Position numbers and translations under genes: made by a program. A stretch of DNA of 36,180 nucleotides, taken from the NCBI RefSeq assembly GCF_016462545.1, contig NZ_JAEMTA010000055.1, positions 1 through 36,180 on the forward strand, written 5' to 3'. The DNA is from Mycolicibacterium sp. (GTDB taxonomy: Bacteria; Actinomycetota; Actinomycetes; Mycobacteriales; Mycobacteriaceae). Shown piece after piece: positions 30,674-36,180 of this stretch. How positions within the stretch are numbered: the first letter of the stretch is position 1; every line of letters starts with the position of its first letter. The notes under the pieces were generated by a model. The model made no database searches and had not been told where the DNA came from. It was given only the letters and a program-made list of their open reading frames with translations.

Positions 30674-31231
30674 GTGGCCCTGCCCCACGCAATTCTGGTG
30701 TCGCTGAGCGAACAGACCGGTTCCGGCTACGAGCTGGCCAGGCGGTTCGATCGCTCGATCGGCTACTTCTGGGCGGCCACCCACCAGCAGATCTACCGGA
30801 CCCTGCGGACCATGGAGGACGACGGCTGGGTCCACGTCGAGGTCGTCGCGCAACACGGCAAACCGGACAAGAAGGTGTACGGCGTCACCGACACCGGTCG
30901 CGACGCACTGTCCCAGTGGATCGGCCAGCCGCTGACCGGCCGGGGCAGCTCGGTGACCGACTCGCGAACGCGCGACCTAGCGGTGAAGATCCGCGGCGCC
31001 GCGTTCGGGGACGCCGACGCCTTGCGGACCCAGGTCACCGCCCTCCGCGACGAGCGAACCCACCTCCTCGACACCTACCTCGGTTTCGAGAAGCGGCAAT
31101 TCCCCGACCCATCCGCACTGACGGGTCAGGCCCTGCACCAATACCTGGTACTCCGCGGCGGGATCCTCGCCGAGGAGGGCTCACTGCACTGGCTGGACGA
31201 AGTATTGACTGCCCTGGGAGGCAACCCCTGA
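30674..31231 (+). CDS. PadR-family transcriptional regulator (Rv1176c-like)
   Basis: A 185-residue PadR regulator. The N-terminal winged helix reads VALPHAILVSLSEQTGSGYE, then LARRFDRSIGYFWAATHQQIYRTLRTMEDDGWVHVE, with the wing GKPDKKVYGVTDTGRDALSQW. The C-terminal helical domain (TRDLAVKIRGAAFGD, RTHLLDTYLGFEKRQF) is the PadR effector/dimerisation part. The GTG at 30674 is set by the leaderless box. Its stop overlaps the fadH ATG by one base (TGATG), so the regulator and the reductase are one operon, and the regulator probably responds to a fatty acyl or related signal (inference). Confidence 0.92.
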   Translation: MALPHAILVSLSEQTGSGYELARRFDRSIGYFWAATHQQIYRTLRTMEDDGWVHVEVVAQHGKPDKKVYGVTDTGRDALSQWIGQPLTGRGSSVTDSRTRDLAVKIRGAAFGDADALRTQVTALRDERTHLLDTYLGFEKRQFPDPSALTGQALHQYLVLRGGILAEEGSLHWLDEVLTALGGNP

Positions 31232-33255
31232 TGACGAATCCCTACCCGAACCTGTTGTCGCCCTTGGACCTCGGCTTCACCACCTTGCGCAACCGGGTGG
31301 TGATGGGCTCGATGCACACCGGCCTCGAGGATCGATCGCGCGACACCGATCGGCTCGCCGCCTACTTCGCCGAACGGGCGCGCGGCGGAGTCGGCCTCAT
31401 CATCACCGGGGGCTACGCGCCCAATCGCACCGGATGGCTGCTGCCCTTCGCCGCGCAGCTGGTGTCCTCGTCAGAGGCTAGTAGGCACCGTCGCATCGCC
31501 GCGGCCGTGCACGACGAGGGCGGCAAGATCCTGCTGCAGGTGCTGCATGCGGGGCGCTATGCCTACCATCCCCTTTCGGTCAGTGCGTCGTCCATCAAGG
31601 CGCCCATCAACCCGTTCCGGCCCCGAGCGTTGCGCGACGTGGAGGGGACCATCGGCGACTTCGTGCGCTGCGCGCTGCTGGCCCGCGAGGCCGGCTACGA
31701 CGGCGTCGAGATCATGGGCAGCGAAGGCTATCTGCTCAATCAGTTCCTGGCTCCGCGGACCAACAAGCGGACGGACGCGTGGGGCGGTACTCCGGAGAAG
31801 CGGCGCAGGCTGCCCGTCGAGATCGTGCGGCGCACCCGCGAAGCCGTGGGCCACGACTTCATCATCTGCTACCGGATGTCCCTGGCCGACTACGTCGATG
31901 ACGGCCAGACCTGGGACGAAATCCTAGCCCTGGCAACCGAAGTCGAAGCCGCCGGAGCCACCATCATCAATTCGGGCATCGGCTGGCACGAAGCGCGGGT
32001 GCCCACCATCGTCACGTCGGTGCCCAACGCGGCATTCGTCGACGTGAGCAACACGCTGGCCGAACATGTTCGCATTCCGGTGGTGGCGTCCAACCGGATC
32101 AACATGCCGACCTCAGCCGAGCAGATCCTGGCCGACGGTGCCGTGCAACTGATCTCGATGGCCCGGCCACTGCTGTCCGACCCCGACTGGGTGAACAAGG
32201 CCGCCGCCGACGCAGCGGATGAGATCAACACGTGCATCGCCTGCAACCAGGCCTGCCTCGATCACGCCTTCGTGCACAAGACGGTGTCGTGCCTGCTCAA
32301 TCCGAGAGCGGGTCACGAGACGACCCTCGTGCTCGGTCCGACGCGACGCACCAGAAGGGTGGCCGTCGTCGGCGCAGGGCCTGCCGGCCTGTCCGCTGCG
32401 GTGACCGCAGCCGAACGTGGCCACGCCGTAACGCTCTTCGAGGCCGGCACCACGATCGGCGGTCAATTCGACTTGGCGAGAAGGATTCCCGGCAAGGAGG
32501 AGTTCAACGAGACCATCCGCTACTACACCCGGATGCTCTCCAAGCACGGCGTGCAGGTGCGGTTGGGCACCCGCGCAGACGTCGACGTACTGGCGGGCTT
32601 CGACGACGTCGTACTCGCCACCGGCGTCACGCCGCGGATGCCAGACATCCCCGGCATCGACCACCCCATGGTCCTGTCGTACACCGACGCGATCCTCGGC
32701 ACTCCGGTCGGCACACGCGTTGCCGTCATCGGCGCGGGCGGCATCGGATTCGACGTGAGCGAATTCCTGGTGACGGACCAATCGCCAACGCTCAACCTCA
32801 AGGAGTGGAGGGCCGAGTGGGGTGCGTTGAATCCACCCGACGCGCAGGGGGTGCGCGGCGGCCTCACCACCCCCATCGCGCTACCACCGGCGCGCGAGGT
32901 CTATCTGCTCCAGCGCACCAAGGGACCACAGGGCCGAGGACTCGGCAAGACGACCGGCTGGGTGCACCGCGCCTCGCTGAAGGCCAAGGGCGTCGAACAA
33001 CTCTCGGGCGTCAACTACGAACGCATCGACGACGCCGGCCTGCACATCAGCTTCGGCTCCGATCACTCCGCCCCGCGGGTGCTCGCCGTCGACAACGTGA
33101 TCATCTGCGCGGGCCAGGAGTCGGTCCGCGACCTCGAGGATGGGCTGCGCCGCAACGGAATCGAGCCGCACGTCATAGGAGGGGCCGACGTCGCCGCGGA
33201 GATAGACGCCAAGCGGGCCATCCGCCAGGGCACCGAACTCGCGGCCCGCCTCTAG
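31231..33255 (+). CDS. fadH: 2,4-dienoyl-CoA reductase (NADPH)
   Basis: A 674-residue iron-sulfur flavoenzyme that reduces 2,4-dienoyl-CoA during breakdown of unsaturated fatty acids. The N-terminal old-yellow-enzyme barrel (LGFTTLRNRVVMGSMHTGLE, VLHAGRYAYHP, GYDGVEIMGSEGYLLNQFLA with RTNKRTDAWGG) binds FMN. A cysteine cluster C335-x2-C338-x3-C342-x11-C354 (CIACNQAC ... SCLLNP) holds [4Fe-4S]. The C-terminal part has two dinucleotide-binding folds (VAVVGAGPAGLSAA and VAVIGAGGIGFDVS) for FAD and NADPH. GGGAGG at 31216-31221 lies nine bases before the ATG. It matches Rv1175c in length and position. It converges on the yceI gene across a hairpin. Confidence 0.96.
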   Translation: MTNPYPNLLSPLDLGFTTLRNRVVMGSMHTGLEDRSRDTDRLAAYFAERARGGVGLIITGGYAPNRTGWLLPFAAQLVSSSEASRHRRIAAAVHDEGGKILLQVLHAGRYAYHPLSVSASSIKAPINPFRPRALRDVEGTIGDFVRCALLAREAGYDGVEIMGSEGYLLNQFLAPRTNKRTDAWGGTPEKRRRLPVEIVRRTREAVGHDFIICYRMSLADYVDDGQTWDEILALATEVEAAGATIINSGIGWHEARVPTIVTSVPNAAFVDVSNTLAEHVRIPVVASNRINMPTSAEQILADGAVQLISMARPLLSDPDWVNKAAADAADEINTCIACNQACLDHAFVHKTVSCLLNPRAGHETTLVLGPTRRTRRVAVVGAGPAGLSAAVTAAERGHAVTLFEAGTTIGGQFDLARRIPGKEEFNETIRYYTRMLSKHGVQVRLGTRADVDVLAGFDDVVLATGVTPRMPDIPGIDHPMVLSYTDAILGTPVGTRVAVIGAGGIGFDVSEFLVTDQSPTLNLKEWRAEWGALNPPDAQGVRGGLTTPIALPPAREVYLLQRTKGPQGRGLGKTTGWVHRASLKAKGVEQLSGVNYERIDDAGLHISFGSDHSAPRVLAVDNVIICAGQESVRDLEDGLRRNGIEPHVIGGADVAAEIDAKRAIRQGTELAARL

Positions 33256-33268
33256 GTACCTCCCCACC

Positions 33269-33321
33269 GCGATTTGTGCACGCGCAGTTGCGTTCATCGC
33301 TACTGCGCGTGCACAAATCGC
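33269..33321. terminator. Perfect 20-bp-stem hairpin between convergent genes
   Basis: The arms at 33269-33288 (GCGATTTGTGCACGCGCAGT) and 33302-33321 are exact reverse complements, 20 of 20, around a 13-base loop. The hairpin sits between the fadH stop (33255) and the yceI stop (33330). It has no U-run on either side. Its likely role is a two-way terminator; its perfection suggests a dispersed repeat family. Confidence 0.8.
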
Positions 33322-33329
33322 ATGGAACA

Positions 33330-33878
33330 CTAGGCCTGCTTGAGCGCTTCGATCTCCAGGGTGATGGTGACCTTGTCGCCGACGACGGCGCCACCGGTCT
33401 CCAGCGGCATGTCGATGTCGATGCCGAAGTCCTTGCGGTTCACCACGACTGACGCCTCGAAGCCGGCGACCTCGCCGTGGCCCATGCCGGGGTTGACGCC
33501 GTTGAACTCGAGCTTGAGTGCGATCGACTTGGTCACGCCCTTGAGGGTGAAGTCGCCGTCGAGCACGTAGTCGTCGCCGTCGGCACGCACGCCGGTCGAG
33601 ACGAAGGACGCCGTCGGGTACTGCTCGACGTCGAAGAAGTCAGCCGACTTCACGTGCCCGTCGCGCTGCTCGTTGCCCGTGTTCAGCGAATCGACGGCGA
33701 TCTCGGCCGACACCGACGGGGTGCCGTCCTCCGCGACGACGATCGCGCCGCTGAAGGTGCCGAAGCTGCCGCGCACCTTGCTGACCACCAGGTGGCGCAC
33801 GGAGAAGGTGATCGAGGAGTGGACGGGGTCGATGGCCCAGGTGCCGGTGCTCAACTGGTTCGCTACGGATGCGGTCAT
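33330..33878 (-). CDS. YceI-family polyisoprenoid-binding-like protein
   Basis: A 182-residue lipocalin-like beta barrel of the YceI family: GTWAIDPVHSSITFSVRHLV, GSFGTFSGAIVV, SLNTGNEQRDGHVKSADFFD, YPTASFVSTGV, GDFTLKGVTKSIALKLEFNG and NRKDFGIDIDMPLETGGAVVGDKVTITLEIE are all standard segments. YceI proteins bind long isoprenoid-type lipids in their barrel. There is no signal peptide, so it should be cytoplasmic as in most mycobacterial members. AAGGAG lies eight bases before the ATG at 33876-33878. Twin palindromes 54-90 bases upstream of the start suggest repressor control. Confidence 0.95.
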   Translation of the reverse strand: MTASVANQLSTGTWAIDPVHSSITFSVRHLVVSKVRGSFGTFSGAIVVAEDGTPSVSAEIAVDSLNTGNEQRDGHVKSADFFDVEQYPTASFVSTGVRADGDDYVLDGDFTLKGVTKSIALKLEFNGVNPGMGHGEVAGFEASVVVNRKDFGIDIDMPLETGGAVVGDKVTITLEIEALKQA

Positions 33879-33931
33879 GTCTGGATCTCCTTGGCTCGGG
33901 GCCGGCCTTCCCGGCGCCTCACCATCACAAA

Positions 33932-33968
33932 CGGACCGTAGTCCGATTTTGTTCCGGACCGCGGTCCG
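33932..33968. promoter_or_regulatory. Twin palindromes upstream of yceI, candidate repressor operator
   Basis: Site 1 is CGGAC-CGTA-GTCCG (33932-33945); site 2 is CGGACCGCGGTCCG (33955-33968), a perfect palindrome. The centres are 23 bases apart, about two helical turns, with AT-rich DNA between (ATTTTGTT). Paired CGGAC/GTCCG arms are typical of a dimeric TetR-type repressor binding twice. No TetR gene is in the window. Confidence 0.5.
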
Positions 33969-33974
33969 AATGAT

Positions 33975-35129
33975 TCAGAGCAGTCCGGCCAACGCGTCGA
34001 GCGGCAGCCGGGGCGACCGATGCCCGTCGCGTCCGACCATGTCGTCGTTGACCACCAGCGCATTCAGCACCGCTTCCTCGACCGACTGGACGACGGCGGC
34101 GTAGAAGGCATCCATCCGACCCCACGGTATGAAGCTCAACGTGCCGAACTCGCCGTCCGCGGGCGGGTCGACCGGGAACTGACTCTGTAGACCGTCGGCC
34201 TCCGCGGTCGAGAACGCCAAGAAGATGTCACCGGAGAAGTGGCTTCCCGTCGTACCGGTCCGGGCGAGCCCCAGTGGCACGCGTCGGGCGAGCGCCTTGC
34301 ACTGCCCCGGCAGCAGGGGAGCGTCGGTCGCGATGACGGCGATCACCGAGCCCGCACCGGGAGGTGCCCGCAGCCCCAGGTCCGCAGCGAACCAGTCGGA
34401 GTCCATCGGATTGTCGTCGGCGAGCAGCGGCCCCACGTGCCGGCCTGCCACGGTCAGCTCGTGACGGGAGCCGAAGTTCGCCTGCACGAACGCGGCGACG
34501 GTGAAGGCGTGCGCGCCGTAGTCGACCACCCGCGACGAGGTCCCGTTACCGCCCTTGAACTCATAGCAGTTCATCCCGGTGCCGCCCCCCACCGAACCCT
34601 CCGCGACCGGTCCCGAGGCAGCGGCATCGAGGGCAGCCTCGACGTGCTCGGGCCGCACGTGCGCGCCGTTGATGTCGTTGAGGTAGCCGTCCCAGGTCTC
34701 CCCGCACACCGGCAGCAGCCACTGCCGGGCAAGCTGAGGGCGGACCCGGTTCACCCAACTCACCACGCCCGTGTGAAGAGCGCCGATGGCATGCGTATTC
34801 GACAGCACCACAGGCAAATTGAACGCGCCGACCTCTTCGATCCAGGTGGTACCGGTCATCTCGCCATTGCCGTTGAGGGAATGCCAGCCCGCGGCACACG
34901 GCCGTCCGAGACCGTCGCGTCCACGCGGCAGGATCGCGGTGACGCCGGTACGTACCGGGCCAGCACCCACCGTGAGCGAGCCGTCCCCCTCGATCAGCGT
35001 GACCTCTCCGACTTCGAGTCCGGGAACGTCGGTGATCGCGTTGAGCGGACCGGGCCGACCGGTCAGCGGAATGGCGAGTCCGCGAGCGCGCGGGCGTCCG
35101 CCGGTGGTGTGGGTCCGAGGTGACGTCAC
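33975..35129 (-). CDS. P1/S58 family self-processing peptidase (DmpA-like)
   Basis: A 384-residue N-terminal-nucleophile hydrolase of the DmpA/P1 family, which cuts itself into two chains and acts as an aminopeptidase, amidase or beta-peptidase. The start of the fold is clear (NAITDVPGLEVGEVTLIEGD, TGVTAILPRG), as is SVGGGTGMNCYEFKGGNGTS. The expected cleavage site is Gly260-Ser261 in GAGSVIAVIATDAPLLPGQ, making Ser261 the nucleophile of the small chain. The GTG at 35127-35129 follows the DUF2231-like stop by five bases, so the genes are probably co-transcribed. Open frame beyond this start is antisense-like. No signal peptide is seen. Substrate unknown. Confidence 0.93.
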   Translation of the reverse strand: MTSPRTHTTGGRPRARGLAIPLTGRPGPLNAITDVPGLEVGEVTLIEGDGSLTVGAGPVRTGVTAILPRGRDGLGRPCAAGWHSLNGNGEMTGTTWIEEVGAFNLPVVLSNTHAIGALHTGVVSWVNRVRPQLARQWLLPVCGETWDGYLNDINGAHVRPEHVEAALDAAASGPVAEGSVGGGTGMNCYEFKGGNGTSSRVVDYGAHAFTVAAFVQANFGSRHELTVAGRHVGPLLADDNPMDSDWFAADLGLRAPPGAGSVIAVIATDAPLLPGQCKALARRVPLGLARTGTTGSHFSGDIFLAFSTAEADGLQSQFPVDPPADGEFGTLSFIPWGRMDAFYAAVVQSVEEAVLNALVVNDDMVGRDGHRSPRLPLDALAGLL

Positions 35130-35134
35130 CTCGG
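35115..35134. repeat. 20-base perfect palindrome over the S58 peptidase start codon
   Basis: CCGAGGTGACGTCACCTCGG reads the same on both strands and includes the GTG start at 35127-35129 as well as its mirror. The centre is TGACGTCA. It could be a binding site that blocks the gene, or chance within coding sequence. Confidence 0.5.
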
Positions 35135-35599
35135 TCAACCCCGGCCACCCCACACGGCTTCGGCGCCCGAATGCCCGATCCGCACCACCGTCACGATCGA
35201 CGAGACACCCACGACGAGAGCGACGACGGCAACGAGGACGCTCGCGACCTTCCGCGGCGCGTCGGACCGGCTCTCGAGGACGTGCAGTATCGCCAGGGCC
35301 ACTGCGACCACCAGCAATGCAACGGAGAAGTAGATCATCCAATCGCCGCGCTCGGCGTGCTCGAGGAGGATCGGCCGCGGCTGGCCCCCGCTGTGAAGGA
35401 GCCACTCGCCCGCCTCGGTGGTCAGCGGCGTCAGCACCAACGTCACCGCGGCCAGCGCCAGGACCAGCCACACCAGGCGGCGACGGGCAGCGGGCCAGAC
35501 AGCGGAGAGAATCTCGAGCAGGGCGACCAGCGGTGCGAGCACCACGATGGCGTGAACGAGCAAGGCATGCGCGGGGATGCCGGCGATGGTGGTCAACAA
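35135..35599 (-). CDS. DUF2231-like four-helix membrane protein
   Basis: A 154-residue membrane protein with four hydrophobic helices: PAHALLVHAIVVLAPLVALL, RLVWLVLALAAVTLVLTPLT, DWMIYFSVALLVVAVALAIL and VASVLVAVVALVVGVSSIVT. The His in LLVHAI, the TTEAGEWL segment after helix two and a further His in LLEHAERGD are typical of the DUF2231 family, some of which are thought to bind haem or sit near redox proteins. The TTG at 35597-35599 is chosen because AGGAGC lies about five bases upstream; a longer frame to 35701 adds non-membrane residues of poor quality. A TATATA-containing stretch lies near 35643-35650 and may hold the promoter. It precedes the S58 peptidase in one transcript. Confidence 0.8.
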   Translation of the reverse strand: MLTTIAGIPAHALLVHAIVVLAPLVALLEILSAVWPAARRRLVWLVLALAAVTLVLTPLTTEAGEWLLHSGGQPRPILLEHAERGDWMIYFSVALLVVAVALAILHVLESRSDAPRKVASVLVAVVALVVGVSSIVTVVRIGHSGAEAVWGGRG

Positions 35600-35713
35600 G
35601 AGTCGCTCCTGGGCTGGGCATGCGAAGGACGGGGTTGTCCCATGTATATACGTGCCGACACCGTGACGCGGTTCAAGCGCGCGATTGAGCCGCCTCGCCA
35701 CGTGGCGGAGGGG

Positions 35714-36180
35714 TTAGGCGGCGAGAGGCGCGTAGGTGGTGGTGCGCTGGCGGGCCGGACGACCGATGCCGGAGGCGATCGCGACCAGCTCCTCCTTCGA
35801 CTTCGCCGAACCGTTCTCGGAGCCGGCCATCCGGGAGATGGTCTCCTCCATCAGCGTGCCGCCGAGATCATTGGCGCCGCCGTTGAGCATCACCTGTGTG
35901 CGCTCGACGCCGAGCTTGACCCAGCTGGTCTGGATGTGATCGATCCGGCCGTGCAACATGATTCGAGCCAACGCGTGCACCGCACGGTTGTCGCGGTGCG
36001 TCGGGCCGGGTCGAGCTCCACCCGCCAGATACAGCGGGCTGGACTGGTGCACGAACGGCAGCGGCACGAACTCGGTGAAACCGCCGGTGCGGTCCTGGAT
36101 GTCGCGCAACACGTTGAGGTGTCCTACCCAGTGCCGCGGGGTGTCGACGTGGCCGTACATCATCGTCGAGGATGAGCGCA
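35714..36180 (-). CDS. fbiC: FO synthase FbiC, C-terminal end (runs off window)
   Basis: The last ~155 residues of a radical-SAM FO synthase, open to the right edge. Reading leftward from the edge: SSSTMMYGHVDTPRHWVGHL, RDIQDRTGGFTEFVPLPFVH, LARIMLHGRIDHIQTSWVKL, ERTQVMLNGGANDLGGTLME and ETISRMAGS, all matching the CofH half of FbiC, which joins the deazaflavin FO from tyrosine and a pyrimidine intermediate for coenzyme F420. The stop TAA is at 35714-35716. The N-terminal CofG half and the radical-SAM cysteines lie outside the window. It is Rv1173-like by position next to the padR-fadH pair. Confidence 0.94.
   Translation of the reverse strand, partial: RSSSTMMYGHVDTPRHWVGHLNVLRDIQDRTGGFTEFVPLPFVHQSSPLYLAGGARPGPTHRDNRAVHALARIMLHGRIDHIQTSWVKLGVERTQVMLNGGANDLGGTLMEETISRMAGSENGSAKSKEELVAIASGIGRPARQRTTTYAPLAA

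Noticed and set aside
35600..35713. Strong promoter at the TATATA stretch near 35645
   Set aside because: It is AT-rich, but no TAnnnT with a properly spaced -35 or a known sigma-factor motif could be fitted, so it is mentioned only as a possibility.

Overview
The window reads as chromosomal DNA of a rapidly growing, high-GC Mycobacterium/Mycolicibacterium. Its backbone matches, from memory, the Rv1211 to Rv1173 stretch of M. tuberculosis in local order. Leaderless GTG/ATG starts behind TAnnnT boxes, FadD enzymes, FbiC, GpgS and type VII secretion-like proteins fit this. No rRNA, tRNA, CRISPR array or transposase was seen.

Backbone, left part. A minus-strand block runs from about 5.5 kb down to base 1: LOG-family hydrolase, fadD6, folP2, gpgS, a membrane-anchored DivIVA-like protein, tagA and the start of a DUF3117 protein that leaves the window. 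Several of these overlap by 4 bp, which suggests an operon. Divergent dapE and dapD (lysine/diaminopimelate synthesis) lie at 12.6-14.7 kb.

Backbone, right part. It carries fadD36 (20.7-22.1 kb), the proline catabolic genes pruB-pruA with their divergent PucR-type regulator pruC (23.6-27.8 kb), an aminotransferase with fdxC (28.9-30.4 kb), a PadR regulator coupled to fadH (30.7-33.3 kb), and the 3' end of fbiC (F420 synthesis) at the right edge.

Accessory material sits between these blocks. (1) At 5.6-12.5 kb: a TPR-only protein, a three-gene type VII secretion-like cassette (WXG-type large protein, lipoprotein, small Esp-like protein) and an ABC-F ATPase with a possible leader peptide. (2) At 14.7-20.7 kb: a secreted GH27 alpha-galactosidase lipoprotein and a 1302-residue secreted protein with ten tandem ~90-residue Ig/cadherin-like repeats, preceded by an AT-rich 0.5 kb leader. 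(3) At 22.2-23.5 kb: a Nudix hydrolase coupled to a GH114-like lipoprotein. (4) At 27.85-28.93 kb: an AbiEi/DUF559 Vsr-like nuclease gene boxed by a near-perfect inverted repeat. (5) At 33.3-35.6 kb: a YceI protein behind a twin palindrome, an S58 self-processing peptidase and a DUF2231-like membrane protein.

The most unusual points are the inverted-repeat-bounded nuclease cassette, the type VII secretion-like cassette, the ABC-F leader (short ORF whose stop lies in a hairpin loop), and a two-copy 31-bp repeat at the fdxC/aminotransferase junction that leaves the aminotransferase without an ordinary start codon. Start sites were chosen from ribosome-binding sites, leaderless -10 boxes and remembered family N-termini. 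No database search was run.
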